Positions 43,657 to 52,921 of a stretch of DNA of 64,000 bases are shown here, piece after piece. Within the stretch, counting starts at the first letter, position 1, and the number at the start of each line of letters is the position of its first letter. This stretch comes from Microtetraspora sp. NBRC 16547 (lineage in GTDB: Bacteria; Actinomycetota; Actinomycetes; Streptosporangiales; Streptosporangiaceae), in the NCBI RefSeq assembly GCF_030268965.1, contig NZ_BSSE01000011.1, positions 143,930 to 207,929 on the forward strand, written 5' to 3'. A model generated the notes under the pieces. That model had not been told where the DNA came from. It saw only the letters and a list, made by a program, of their open reading frames with translations, and did no database searches. Both the position numbers and the translations under genes were made by a program.

Positions 43657-44741
43657 ATGTCAGTCTCGATCGGAAGCCGGGCAGGACGCTGGGCGACGGC
43701 GGCCGTCGCCGCCTTGGTCCTCGCCCTGACGTCCTGTTCGGGCGGTTCCGGCAGTACAGGCGGTTCCCACGGCGTGAACGGCGCGACGCCGGGGGAGAAG
43801 GCCTACGCCGTCGGGGTGACCAGCTGCTGCTGCGGAAGTTCCCGGCGTACGCGGGCGCACCGGGGAACGCCGACCGCGTCGAGGTCAGGTCGTACCAGGA
43901 CGAGGGCGCCGCCTACCGTGACCTGCAGGCGGGCGCCGTCGACGTGACGCTGGTGTCCGGCAACAACCTGACGGACGCCGCGCAGAAGTTCCGGGACCGG
44001 GTCGTCCGGGTGCCCTTCCCGGCCGTGATCTACCTGGGCTTTCCCCTGTGGGACAAGCGTTTCGCCGACCTCCGCGTGCGCCAGGCCTTCTCCCAGGCCG
44101 TGGACCGCGACGCGATCGTGAAGTCGCTGCTGCGCGGCTTCGGGGAGTCCGCCCGCGGCCTGGCCGGCGAGAACGTCCCCGGCGGCGGCGTGGACGACTG
44201 CACGTCCTGCGCCTACGACCCGGCGAAGGCGAAGGTCCTGCTCGCCGAGGCCGGCGGGTGGACCGGCCCGCTCACGCTGTGGACGTACCAGGACCCGACG
44301 AACACGGTGACCCTGGAGGCCGTCGCCAACCAGCTGCGTGCCAACCTCGGTGTCGACGCGGTGACCACCCAGGTCCAGCCGGTCGACCAGATCTATCCCA
44401 ACCTGGCCGCGCACAAGGTCGACGGCCCGGTGCTGCTCTATATGGGCGCCGGCTACCCGCACCTGTACGCGCTGGCCAACCAGCTCTTCACTAAGGGCTC
44501 GGGCACCAACGTGACGGGCTACGACAGCCCCGAGTTCGCCTCGCTGCTTGGCAAGGCCGCCTCCGCCGCGCCCGACGACGCCGTCACCCTGACCAGGGAG
44601 GCCGCGAAGACCGCGCTGGACACCCTGCCGCTCGCGCCGCTCTACCGCCCGGTCGGCGGGCTGGTGCACTCCGCCCGGGTCGGCGGCGTACGGCCCGAGT
44701 TCCTCGGTGGCGTGGTGCTCGCGGCGGTCACGGTCGGCTGA
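43657..44741 (+). pseudogene. peptide ABC transporter binding lipoprotein, internal deletion and frameshift
   Basis: Starts well (CGGAGG site, ATG 43657) with a lipoprotein signal (AALVLALTSCSGGS), then a frame change near 43820 joins GATPGEKAYAVGV to QLLLRKFPAYAGAPGNADRV. The rest is typical of an SBP_bac_5/DppA C-terminal part: SYQDEGAAYRDLQAGAVDV, VRQAFSQAVDRDAIV, LLYMGAGYPHLYALANQLF. About 170-200 residues of the N-terminal lobe are missing compared with the usual 520-540, so the protein should not bind substrate. A read or assembly error at this point would be the alternative. Confidence 0.85.
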
Positions 44742-44749
44742 CGCGAACC

Positions 44750-45679
44750 ATGGGCAGGTACATCCTCCGACGGCTGGCCATGGCCGTCCCGGTGCTGCTG
44801 GGGACGACGTTCATCATCTACCTGGCGGTCTACGCCCTCCCCGGCGACCCGATCCAGGCCCTCGCCGGGCCGGGCCGGGTGGTGTCGCCGTCGGTCGCGC
44901 AGGTCCTGCGCGAGCGGCACCACCTGGACGACCCGCTGATCGTGCAATACGGCTTCTACCTCAAGGGCCTGCTGACCGGTGACATGGGGGTCGACTTCGA
45001 CGGCAGGCCGATCTCGGAGATCGTCGCCGCCGGGTGGCCGGTGACGTTCCAGCTCGGGGTGACGGCCTGGCTGTTCGAGGCCGTCATCGGCGTCCTGCTC
45101 GGCACCCTGGCCGGGATCCGCCGCGGCAGGGCGGCGGACCTGGCCGTCCTCGGCGGCACGACGCTCGTCATGGGCGTGCCGTTCTTCGTGGCGGCGTACG
45201 TCGCGCAGATCGTTTTCGGCGTGAACCTCGGCTGGCTCCCCGCGTCCGGCACGGACGCGGGGTGGCCGCTCGCCTACATCCTGCCGGGCCTGGTCCTCGC
45301 GCTCTACGGCCTGCCGCAGACCGCCCGGCTGACCCGGACAAGTGTGCTGGAGAACCTGCACGCCGACCACGTGGACACCGCCGTCGCCAAGGGCCTGCCC
45401 CGGCGGATCGTCGTGGCCCGGCACATCGTGCGCAACTCACTGATCCCCGTGGTCTCGCTCCTCGGCGTGAGCCTGGGATACCTGCTCAGCGGCACGGTCC
45501 TCATCGAGGGGATCTTCAACCTGCCGGGCCTCGGCTACCAGATCTTCGCGGCGATCCCGAAGCACGACGGCCCGGTCGTGGTGGGGATCGGGAGCCTGCT
45601 CGTCCTCGTGTTCCTGCTGGTCAACCTCATCGTGGACCTTCTCTATGGCATCCTTGACCCCCGTATCCGGCTCCGCTGA
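44750..45679 (+). CDS. peptide ABC transporter permease (DppB/OppB type)
   Basis: A 309-residue membrane permease: GRYILRRLAMAVPVLLGTTF at the N-terminus, about six membrane spans, and the EAA loop near LHADHVDTAVAKGLPRRIV. Start ATG 44750, 9 bp after the binding-protein stop; overlaps the next permease by 35 bp. It forms the translocation pore with the DppC-type protein. Confidence 0.93.
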   Translation: MGRYILRRLAMAVPVLLGTTFIIYLAVYALPGDPIQALAGPGRVVSPSVAQVLRERHHLDDPLIVQYGFYLKGLLTGDMGVDFDGRPISEIVAAGWPVTFQLGVTAWLFEAVIGVLLGTLAGIRRGRAADLAVLGGTTLVMGVPFFVAAYVAQIVFGVNLGWLPASGTDAGWPLAYILPGLVLALYGLPQTARLTRTSVLENLHADHVDTAVAKGLPRRIVVARHIVRNSLIPVVSLLGVSLGYLLSGTVLIEGIFNLPGLGYQIFAAIPKHDGPVVVGIGSLLVLVFLLVNLIVDLLYGILDPRIRLR

Positions 45680-46532
45680 CCTCCGCCGCCCGCTGCCCGC
45701 GCTGCTGCGCCGGCCGGGGTTCGTGATCTCCTCCGTCTTCGCCGTGCTCGTCTGCGTGATAACCGTGGTCCCGCAGGTGTTCGCCGGGCTGTTCGGCCAC
45801 GGCGATCCGCGCCGCTGCGACCTCGCCGACAGCGGGCTGCCGCCGACGCCGGGGCACCCGTTCGGCTTCGACATCCAGGGCTGCGACCTCTACAGCAACG
45901 TGGTCTACGGGGCCAGGTCGTCGGTCGCGATCGCGGTCCTCGTCACGGCGGGCGTGCTGGTCATCGCCGTCGTGCTCGGCGGCCTTGCCGGATACTTCGG
46001 CGGCTGGGTCGACGCGGTCGTCAGCCGGGTCATGGACGTATTCTTCGGCTTCCCCGCGCTCGTCGGCATGATCGTCATCCTGCAGACCCTCAGCGTCCAC
46101 AACGAGGTCACCGTCTCGCTCGTACTGATCCTGTTCGGCTGGGCGGGACTCGCGCGGGTCGTGCGCGGCTCGGTCCTCGCCACCGTGAACAGCGAGTACG
46201 TCGCCGCGACCCGCGGCATCGGGGCGAGCGTGCCGCGCATCCTGCTGCGGCACGTCCTGCCCAACTCCATCGGCCCCGCGCTGGTGCTCAGCGGGCTCAA
46301 CGTCGGCCTGGTGATCGCCTCGGAGTCGGCGCTGACGTTCCTCGGCGTCGGCCTGCAGACCCCCGCGATCTCCTGGGGCGTCCAGCTCAACACCGCCCAG
46401 CAGTACTTCACCACCAACCCCCATCTGCTGATCTTCCCCTCCCTCTTCCTGACCGTGACGGTGCTGAGCTTCGTGCTCCTCGGCGACGCGCTGCGCGATG
46501 CCTTCGACCCCCGGCTCAGGTACATCAGGTAG
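45645..46532 (+). CDS. peptide ABC transporter permease (DppC/OppC type)
   Basis: A 295-residue permease with the OppC N-terminal segment (PGFVISSVFAVLVCVITVVP) and the EAA loop SEYVAATRGIGASVPRILLR. It begins within the DppB-type gene. After the first span is an extracytoplasmic loop with FGFDIQGCDLYSNVVYGARS, a family hallmark. Partner of the preceding permease. Confidence 0.93.
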   Translation: MASLTPVSGSADLRRPLPALLRRPGFVISSVFAVLVCVITVVPQVFAGLFGHGDPRRCDLADSGLPPTPGHPFGFDIQGCDLYSNVVYGARSSVAIAVLVTAGVLVIAVVLGGLAGYFGGWVDAVVSRVMDVFFGFPALVGMIVILQTLSVHNEVTVSLVLILFGWAGLARVVRGSVLATVNSEYVAATRGIGASVPRILLRHVLPNSIGPALVLSGLNVGLVIASESALTFLGVGLQTPAISWGVQLNTAQQYFTTNPHLLIFPSLFLTVTVLSFVLLGDALRDAFDPRLRYIR

Positions 46533-46545
46533 AAAGGCATGCGCC

Positions 46546-47541
46546 ATGCTGGAGTCGCTTCCCGGCTTCGACCCCGCCGCGCCGCTGCTTGCGGTGGACG
46601 ACCTGCACGTGGAGTTCGGCGCCGCGCGGGTGGTGAACGGCGTCGGCTACGCGGTCGAGGCGGGGGAGACCCTGGCGATCCTCGGCGAGTCGGGCAGCGG
46701 CAAGAGCGTCACCGCCCGGGCGATCATGGGCCTGGTCCGGCCGCCCCGCGGCAGGATCACCGCGGGAGCCGTACGGCTGCGAGGGGTGGACCTGCTGCGG
46801 CTGCCCGAGGAGTCCCGGCGCAGGCTCAGGGCCACGACCGTGGCGATGATCTTCCAGGACGCGCTGTCCGCGCTGAACCCCGTACTGCCGGTCGGCTTCC
46901 AGATCGCCGAGCTGTTCCGCGTCCATCGCGGCCTGTCCAGGCGGCAGGCGCGGGCCCGGGCGGTCGAGGTGCTCGACCTGGTCCGCATCCCCGCGGCCGC
47001 CCAGCGGGCGGGCGACTACCCGCACCAGTTCTCCGGCGGGATGCGCCAGCGCGTCGGGATCGCCCTCGCCATCGCACTCGACCCCAAGGTGATCATCGCG
47101 GACGAGCCGACGACCGCGCTCGACGTCACCGTCCAGGCGCAGATCATGCGGCTGCTCCGGGAGATCCAGCGGGAGCACGGCACCGCGCTTGTGCTGATCA
47201 CCCACGACATGGGCGTCGTCGCCGACGTCGCGGACCGGGTCGTGGTCATGTACGCGGGACGGGTGATGGAGCAGGCGCCCGCCGCCGACGTGTACGCCCG
47301 GCCCGCCCACCCGTACACGGAGGCGCTCCTCGGCGCGATCCCGCGGCCGCACCGGCGAGGCCGGCCGCTCGCGGTGATCCCGGGGGCGCCGCCCGACCCG
47401 GCGCGCCCCGACCCCGGCTGCCGGTTCCGGCAGCGCTGCTCGTACGCGTCGGAAGCGTGCGAGGAGGCCCCGGAGCAGGTCGAGATCGGACCGGGCAGGC
47501 GTACGGCCTGCCATGAGTGGGAGCGGGTGAGCGGGCGATGA
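46546..47541 (+). CDS. peptide ABC transporter ATPase (DppD/OppD type)
   Basis: A 331-residue ATPase: Walker [10 protein letters not shown]-loop in [12 protein letters not shown], signature [12 protein letters not shown], Walker [14 protein letters not shown], switch histidine in LITHDMG. The C-terminal oligopeptide-transporter domain has the cysteine-containing [18 protein letters not shown] segment typical of OppD/F. ATG 46546 with AGAAAGG upstream; ATGA overlap with the next gene. Confidence 0.93.
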   Translation: MLESLPGFDPAAPLLAVDDLHVEFGAARVVNGVGYAVEAGETLAILGESGSGKSVTARAIMGLVRPPRGRITAGAVRLRGVDLLRLPEESRRRLRATTVAMIFQDALSALNPVLPVGFQIAELFRVHRGLSRRQARARAVEVLDLVRIPAAAQRAGDYPHQFSGGMRQRVGIALAIALDPKVIIADEPTTALDVTVQAQIMRLLREIQREHGTALVLITHDMGVVADVADRVVVMYAGRVMEQAPAADVYARPAHPYTEALLGAIPRPHRRGRPLAVIPGAPPDPARPDPGCRFRQRCSYASEACEEAPEQVEIGPGRRTACHEWERVSGR

Positions 47542-48527
47542 CCGAGACGGTGCTGGAGGCGCGCGACGTCGTCAGGCACTTCCCGATCGGCGGCGGCGTG
47601 TTGCGCGGCCCCGCGGCGCACGTCAGGGCGGTCGACGGGGTCAGCCTGGAGCTGCGCGAGGGCGAGACCCTCGGGATCGTCGGGGAGTCCGGATGCGGCA
47701 AGTCCACGATGGCGCGGATACTCGCCGGGCTGGACCGGCCGACCTCGGGCGAGGTCAGGGTGCTCGGCCGCCCGATCTCGGGCCTTCGGGGGCGGGCCAT
47801 GCGGCGGGTGCGGCGGGACGTCCAGATGGTCTTCCAGGACCCCTACACCTCGCTCGACCCGCGCATGAGCGTCGGCGACACGGTACGCGAGCCCTTCCTC
47901 GTGCACCCCGACCTCGCCCCGCGCGGCGAGCGGGACCGCAGGGCGCGCGAGTTGCTGGAGATCGTCGGCCTCAACCCCGATCACGCCGGCCGTTACCCGC
48001 ACGAGTTCTCCGGCGGCCAGCGGCAGCGGATCGGCATCGCCAGGGCGCTGGCGCTGCGGCCGCGGATCCTCGTCTGCGACGAGCCGACCTCCGCCCTGGA
48101 CGTGTCCGTGCAGGCCCAGATCGTGAACCTCCTCGACCGGCTCAAGGAGGAGTTCCGGCTCGCGTACGTGTTCATCTCGCACGACCTCGGCCTGGTCCAG
48201 CACGTCGCCGACCGCGTGTCCGTGATGTACCTGGGCCGAGTGATCGAGTCCGGCACACAGGACGACGTGTACGACCGGGCCGCGCACCCGTACACGCAGG
48301 CGCTGCTGTCGGCGGCGCCGCGGCCGGACCCGGGGCTGCGCGGCGAGAGGGAGGAGATCGTCCTGGAGGGTGAGCCGCCGAGCCCGGCGGCTCCGCCGTC
48401 CGGGTGCCACTTCCACACCCGCTGCTGGAAGGCCGACGCCCGATGCGCCGTCGAACCTCCGGAATTCAGGCGACACGAGGGGGCCCGGCCGGGTGGGACG
48501 CACTTGGTCTCGTGCCATCGGGCGTGA
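47538..48527 (+). CDS. peptide ABC transporter ATPase (DppF/OppF type)
   Basis: A 329-residue second ATPase: [53 protein letters not shown] and [10 protein letters not shown], plus the C-terminal [14 protein letters not shown] segment. It completes the Dpp/Opp-type importer; a strong terminator follows 25 bp after the stop. With the binding protein broken, the system may be inactive or served by a binding protein encoded elsewhere. Confidence 0.93.
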   Translation: MTETVLEARDVVRHFPIGGGVLRGPAAHVRAVDGVSLELREGETLGIVGESGCGKSTMARILAGLDRPTSGEVRVLGRPISGLRGRAMRRVRRDVQMVFQDPYTSLDPRMSVGDTVREPFLVHPDLAPRGERDRRARELLEIVGLNPDHAGRYPHEFSGGQRQRIGIARALALRPRILVCDEPTSALDVSVQAQIVNLLDRLKEEFRLAYVFISHDLGLVQHVADRVSVMYLGRVIESGTQDDVYDRAAHPYTQALLSAAPRPDPGLRGEREEIVLEGEPPSPAAPPSGCHFHTRCWKADARCAVEPPEFRRHEGARPGGTHLVSCHRA

Positions 48528-48552
48528 TCCGCGGACCCGCTCCGGGTGGCGC

Positions 48553-48584
48553 GCGCCTCGTCCGGCTCCTGGCGGACGAGGCGC
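48553..48584 (+). terminator. terminator of the peptide transporter operon
   Basis: A perfect 12-bp inverted repeat GCGCCTCGTCCG / CGGACGAGGCGC with an 8-base loop, followed by TTCCTTCC, 25 bp after the last ATPase gene. Confidence 0.85.
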
Positions 48585-48700
48585 TTCCTTCCGAAAGATC
48601 GTCATGATCCTGATCGGAGGGGAATCGTCCGGTACCAGGACCTGCCTCTCCGGGACGGGAACGCCCGCCACCGGGCCCCGCGTGGACGCCACGACGGCGA

Positions 48701-48731
48701 GGGCGCCGCACCCTTCCGAGGTGCGGCGCCC
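48701..48731 (-). terminator. terminator of the metal-transporter operon
   Basis: A perfect 12-bp inverted repeat GGGCGCCGCACC / GGTGCGGCGCCC with a 7-base loop, lying just beyond the 3' end of the VIT-family gene. The ~230 bp between the two operons (48528-48762) otherwise hold nothing recognisable. Confidence 0.8.
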
Positions 48732-48762
48732 TGCCGTGCGGTCGCGGGCCCTCCCCGCCGGG

Positions 48763-49470
48763 TCAGCCGATGAACGTACCCACCAGGCTGCCCACCCCGT
48801 AGGTCACCGCCGTGGCGAGGGCGCCGAGCGCGAGCTGGCGGGCTCCGCCGTACAGAGGGGACCTGGAGGTGAGCACGGCGACGAGCGCGCCGGTGACGAA
48901 GAGGGCGGCCGCGGTGAGCACGACCACCGCGAGCATCGACGACATCCCGATGAGGAACGGCAGCACCGGGATCAGCGCTCCGAGGGCGAAGGCCAGGAAC
49001 GAGGAGCCCGCGGCGACCCAGGGCGAGGGCAGGTCGTCGGGGTCGACGCCGAGCTCCTCGCGGGCGTGCACCCGCCAGGCCACCTCGTCGTCGTGGTGGA
49101 GCTGCCGCGCGACCTCCGCGGCGAGCTCGGGGGTCAGCCCCCGGGACTGGTACAGCAGCGCGAGCTCCCGTTCTTCGGCCTCCGGGTTGCGTTCCAGTTC
49201 ACGGCGCTCGATGGCGATCTCGGCCTGGGTCAGCTCGCGCTGCGAGGCGACGGAGGTGTACTCGCCGGTCGCCATCGAGAAGGCGCCGGCGGCGAGCCCG
49301 GCGAGCCCGGCGATCACGACGCCGGTGCCGGTGGCGCCGCCGCCGATGACCCCGGCCAGGAGGGCGGCGTTGGAGACCAGTCCGTCCATCACGCCGAACA
49401 CCGCGGGGCGCAGCCAGCCTCCGGTGACGTCGCGGTGGTGGTTGTGCAGTTCTGCGGCCTGCGCGGTCAT
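48763..49470 (-). CDS. VIT1/CCC1-family iron/manganese transporter
   Basis: A 235-residue membrane protein of the VIT1/CCC1 family: [40 protein letters not shown] followed by a cytoplasmic, glutamate-rich helical domain ([19 protein letters not shown]) that binds metal in this family, then three C-terminal spans. It would export or sequester Fe(II) or Mn(II). Last gene of a three-gene operon with the two-span peptide and COG4280-type protein. Confidence 0.9.
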   Translation of the reverse strand: MTAQAAELHNHHRDVTGGWLRPAVFGVMDGLVSNAALLAGVIGGGATGTGVVIAGLAGLAAGAFSMATGEYTSVASQRELTQAEIAIERRELERNPEAEERELALLYQSRGLTPELAAEVARQLHHDDEVAWRVHAREELGVDPDDLPSPWVAAGSSFLAFALGALIPVLPFLIGMSSMLAVVVLTAAALFVTGALVAVLTSRSPLYGGARQLALGALATAVTYGVGSLVGTFIG

Positions 49471-49473
49471 CGG

Positions 49474-49680
49474 CTAGCTCCTCACGTCGATCAGAACGCT
49501 GGCCACGAAGAACAGGAGCAGCAGTACGCCGCCCGCGATCGCCGCTCCGGCGGCGGACACACCTGCGAGCACGACTCCGAGCGTCACGGCGAGCGCCGCG
49601 ATGACCGCGGCGGCGATCTTCCAGTCGTCGCCGATGATGAAGTCGTACCAGAACTGTCCGAATCCCTTGACGAACCTCAT
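49474..49680 (-). CDS. small two-span membrane protein
   Basis: A 68-residue protein with a cytoplasmic aromatic start (FGQFWYDFIIGDDWKIAAA) and two hydrophobic segments (VIAALAVTLGVVLAGV and AAIAGGVLLLLFFVASVLI). Its start overlaps the upstream COG4280-type gene stop by 4 bp and its stop is 3 bp from the VIT gene, so all three are co-translated. It is probably an accessory subunit; no defined family. Confidence 0.75.
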   Translation of the reverse strand: MRFVKGFGQFWYDFIIGDDWKIAAAVIAALAVTLGVVLAGVSAAGAAIAGGVLLLLFFVASVLIDVRS

Positions 49681-50447
49681 CGGGCGACCTCCGGCTTGAG
49701 ACGGGGCAGGAACTTGACCAGCACACGCGAGGTCAGGAGCCAGCAGGCGAGCAGGGCGAGGATGGCCCAGTCACCACCCGGCCATTCGAGGCTCTCGCCG
49801 CCCGCGGTGAACACGCCCAGGCCCTCCACGGCCCAGTACGCGCCGAAGCTCGCGAGCAGCAGGCCCACGCCGTACTTCAGGGCGTTCTCGGGGATCATCG
49901 CGAGCGGGCGGTGCAGGATCAGACCGGCGATCAGCACGAGGAGACCGGCTACGGCGGCGCCGCCGATCGCCGCGGGCATGTTCGCGGCGCTCAGCCCGAA
50001 CGTGATGACGATGAAGACGACCTCGACGCCCTCGAGGAACACGCCCTTGAACGACACCACGAACGCGAAGGTGTCGATGCCGAACCGGCTCTTGGCCGTG
50101 GCCTGCCGCCCGGCCTCGGTCTGGGAGGCGAACTCCTCGTCCTCGTCGTGCATGGCCTTCAGCCCGGAGGATCGCAGGATCGCCTTGCGCAGCCACTGCA
50201 GGCCGAAGATCAGCAACAACGTGCCGACGACGAGCTGGAGAAGCGACTCGGGCAGCCAGGTGCTCAGGGCGTACCCGGCGGCGGCGGTGAATCCGGTCAG
50301 CGCCACCAGCGCCACCACGGTGCCCGCCAGGGCCGAGCGCCAGCCTCGTGTCACGCCCATGGCCAGAACGATGGTCAGCGCCTCGACGAACTCGACGAAC
50401 GAGGCGGCGAAGGTCGAGGCCACCAGGCCCCACGTTGCGCCTGTCAC
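49677..50447 (-). CDS. COG4280/FTR1-like membrane protein
   Basis: A 256-residue membrane protein with about seven spans. Two ExxE motifs sit in equivalent membrane helices: FVEFVEALTIVLAMG (Glu19, Glu22) and FLEGVEVVFIVITFG (Glu139, Glu142). This duplicated acidic motif recalls FTR1 iron permeases (REGLE) and cation/proton exchangers of the GDT1 kind. Residues 96-125 form a charged cytoplasmic loop. First gene of the operon, divergent from the ChrB-N-like gene. Metal transport is inferred, not shown. Confidence 0.75.
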   Translation of the reverse strand: MTGATWGLVASTFAASFVEFVEALTIVLAMGVTRGWRSALAGTVVALVALTGFTAAAGYALSTWLPESLLQLVVGTLLLIFGLQWLRKAILRSSGLKAMHDEDEEFASQTEAGRQATAKSRFGIDTFAFVVSFKGVFLEGVEVVFIVITFGLSAANMPAAIGGAAVAGLLVLIAGLILHRPLAMIPENALKYGVGLLLASFGAYWAVEGLGVFTAGGESLEWPGGDWAILALLACWLLTSRVLVKFLPRLKPEVAR

Positions 50448-50461
50448 GGCGACTCCTTCTA

Positions 50462-50477
50462 TGTAACAGATGTTTCA
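50462..50477. promoter_or_regulatory. palindromic operator candidate in the metal-module divergent promoter
   Basis: TGTAACA-GA-TGTTTCA is an inverted repeat with one mismatch, 15 bp upstream of the COG4280-type start and 59 bp upstream of the ChrB-like start. It is well placed for control of both transcripts. A related site lies at 38128-38143. Confidence 0.45.
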
Positions 50478-50535
50478 ACGAATCACATGCTTCAGTATCC
50501 ATATCCGACATGTCAACTGGGTAGCCTTGGGTGCC

Positions 50536-51090
50536 ATGACGATCGACGAGCGATTCCTGCAGCTCGTGTACCGCGTGCCCTCGACGACCTCGCGCGCTCG
50601 TGTGGCGGTGTGGCGCGAGCTGAAGCGACTGGGCGCCCTCTACATCCAGCAAGCCGTATGCGTGCTGCCGGACCGTCCGGGAGTACGGGAACGCCTCGAC
50701 AAGGTCCGCGAGCGCATCGACGAGCTCGGCGGCGAGAGCATGATCTTCGTGCTGGCCGCGGTCGAGGAGCGCGAGCACCACACGCTGGTGGAGTCGTTCC
50801 GCGAGAACTCGGCGAAGGAGTACGCGGAGATCGTCGAGGAGTGCGAGACGAAGTTCTTCAAAGAGATCGAGTTCGAGCGGTTCCGCGAGAACTACACGTT
50901 CGAGGAGGCCGAGGAGATCCGGCAGGACCTGGAGAAGCTGCGCCGTTGGCTTCGCAAGGTGGAGGGGCGCGACTGGATGAGCGCCCCGGGCAAGGAACTC
51001 GCCCACGAGAAGGTCGCGGAGTGCGAACGGCTCCTCGACCAGTTCGAGGCCGATGTCTACGAGCGTGTCGGCGACCCCGGCACGCCCTGA
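50536..51090 (+). CDS. ChrB N-terminal-domain protein, probable metal-responsive regulator
   Basis: A 184-residue protein matching the N-terminal domain of chromate-resistance regulator ChrB: LQLVYRVPSTTSRARVAVWR, LKRLGALYIQQAVCVLPDRP, then glutamate-rich coiled-coil-like helices (FKEIEFERFRENYTFEEAEE). The C-terminal ChrB domain is absent. ATG 50536 is chosen over upstream starts because it matches the family start. Divergent from the COG4280/VIT operon, which it presumably controls. Confidence 0.82.
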   Translation: MTIDERFLQLVYRVPSTTSRARVAVWRELKRLGALYIQQAVCVLPDRPGVRERLDKVRERIDELGGESMIFVLAAVEEREHHTLVESFRENSAKEYAEIVEECETKFFKEIEFERFRENYTFEEAEEIRQDLEKLRRWLRKVEGRDWMSAPGKELAHEKVAECERLLDQFEADVYERVGDPGTP

Positions 51091-51103
51091 CGCCTGACCC
51101 GGA

Positions 51104-51474
51104 GTGGCAGATGGGGAGGACTGGACTGACAGCGGGTTCGTCTTCACCGACGAACTCGGGCGGCCGTTGCATCCGCAGCATGTCAGCGACCAGTTCTACC
51201 TACTCGCCAGCCAGGCTGGGCTGCCGCCGGTGCGGCAGCACGACCTGCGCCACGGCGCCGCTTCACTGATGCTCGCCGCCGGGGTGGAGCTGAAGGTGGT
51301 CCAGAAAACCCTCGGCCACGTCTCGTCCACGTTCACGCGCGACACCTACACCAGCGTCTATCCTGAGGTCGCGCCGCCGCCGAGTCTACCGCCGTGATGA
51401 TCACCACGTCGGTGGCGGCTCGCGAAGGGCGGCTAGTCAGCCTGACCGAGAGGATCGGCAACGCGCTGAACTGA
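51104..51474 (+). pseudogene. tyrosine recombinase C-terminal fragment
   Basis: Reads DWTDSGFVFTDELGRPLHPQ, HDLRHGAASLMLAAGVELK, KTLGHVSSTFTRDTYTSVYP, the catalytic end of an actinobacterial integrase. The N-terminal two thirds are missing. At the end the frame drifts: the conserved tail AAESTAVMITTSVAAREGR and ERIGNALN-stop (51474) is in another frame, so a small indel lies near 51375. A native terminator follows. Confidence 0.8.
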
Positions 51475-51486
51475 CCAACCGTCGAG

Positions 51487-51514
51487 AGGGCCCGCTTGAT
51501 CTCAGGCGGGCCCT
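51487..51514 (+). terminator. terminator behind the integrase fragment
   Basis: A 9-bp inverted repeat AGGGCCCGC / GCGGGCCCT with a 10-base loop followed by TTCTCTGTGTT; a good Rho-independent terminator 13 bp after the integrase stop. Confidence 0.8.
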
Positions 51515-51666
51515 TTCTCTGTGTTCCTTCGTCTGTCCGGAGAACGCGGGGCCCCTCAGCTCGCCGTTCCCGAGGACCGGCTCGCGTGGCGTGTGGGGTG
51601 CGGAAACTCAGCCGTAGTGGTTGACCTGGGGGTTCGTGGCTCGAGCATGATGAGGTCTCGGGCATC

Positions 51667-52748
51667 CTGCTGACGGTGTCGTGGTCCTTGCTTTAACTCA
51701 TCCTCGGACGTGTCGTTCAGCTCCTGGTCCTGCTGGGTCGCGGTGATCGGGCCAAGGCGGCCGAGATCGTGGTGCTTCGTCATCAGGTCGCAGTGCTGCG
51801 CCGTCAGGTGAACCGGCCCGATCTCCAGCCGGTGGATCGGGTCGTGCTGGCGGCGCTGTCGCGGCTGCTTCCTCGCTCGTCATGGAATGTCTTCCTCGTC
51901 ACCCCCGCGACGTTGCTGCGCTGGCACCGCGCCCTGGTGACGCGCCAGTGGACCTACCCGCCCAAACGCCCGGGTCGTCCATCTACCCGCGCGGACATCC
52001 GGGAGGCGGTGTTGCGCCTGGCCCGGGAGAATCCCACGTGGGGCTACCAGCGCATCAGCGGTGAACTGGCCGGCGTCGGGCTGCGGGTGCCGCCCAGCAC
52101 AGTGCGCGACATTCTCAAAAGAGCCGGGCTCGGTCCGGCACCACGTCGCACCGGCCCGAGCTGGAGTCAGTTCCTGAAAGCGCAGGCCGAGGGCATCTGG
52201 GCGTGCGATCTGTTCCACGTGGACACCGTCTTCCTCAAGCGGCTCTACGTTCTGTTCTTCATCGAGCACGCCACACGCGCCGTTCACGTCGTGGGTGTCA
52301 CGGCGCATCCGACCGGAGCCTGGGTCGCTCAACAGGCCCGCAACCTGCTCACGGACCTGGGAGAGCAGGCCGAGCGCATCAGATTCCTCATTCGCGACCG
52401 CGACGCCAAATTCACCGCGGTCTTCGACGAGGTGTTCACCTCGCTCGGCGCTCGCGTCATCAAAACGCCGGTTCGCGCGCCGCAGGCCAACGCGATCGCC
52501 GAGCGTTGGGTCGGCACCGTTCGACGGGAATGCACCGACCGGTCTTGGTCTACAACGACCGCCATCTCCGCCGGGTCCTGCAGGCATACCAGTGGCATTA
52601 CAACCGGCACCGCCCCCATCGCTCACGAGACCGTCGACCACCTCAACTACCACATGCCCCGGCTACACCCAGCAATCTCGATCAAATCCGCCTGCAACGC
52701 CGACAGATACTCGACGGCCTGATCAACCAGTACCGGCGGGCCGCATAG
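51667..52748 (+). pseudogene. IS3-type (rve integrase core) transposase with nonsense codon and frameshift
   Basis: The frame reads LLTVSWSLL, an in-frame TAA at 51694-51696, then LILGRVVQLLVLLGRGDRA, VVLRHQVAVLRRQVNRPDL, NPTWGYQRISGELAGVGLRV, DLFHVDTVFLKRLYVLFF and NAIAERWVGTVRRECTDR. A base missing near 52543 shifts the sense frame to LVYNDRHLRRVLQAYQWHYN and the end LDGLINQYRRAA-stop (52748). It is a relative of the remnant at 34629 with the same architecture. Confidence 0.85.
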
Positions 52749-52800
52749 ACGGGGCGGATAACCGCAGACCAGAGGCCACATCCGGGTTTTCGCACCCCAC

Positions 52801-52845
52801 AAGCCGCCGGCCTCGTTCCCCAAAGGAGCACGAGACCGGCGGCTT
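52801..52845. terminator. long hairpin, probable bidirectional terminator
   Basis: A near-perfect 16-bp inverted repeat AAGCCGCCGGCCTCGT / ACGAGACCGGCGGCTT, followed by CTTCGTTT on the plus strand. It separates the IS remnant from the MFS transporter gene on the opposite strand. Confidence 0.8.
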
Positions 52846-52921
52846 CTTCGTTTCCGGCGCCTGCCCGACGCTGCGGCAGCTGCCGTGATCTTCATCTGAT
52901 CTCCGCCCGGAATCGACTTGA

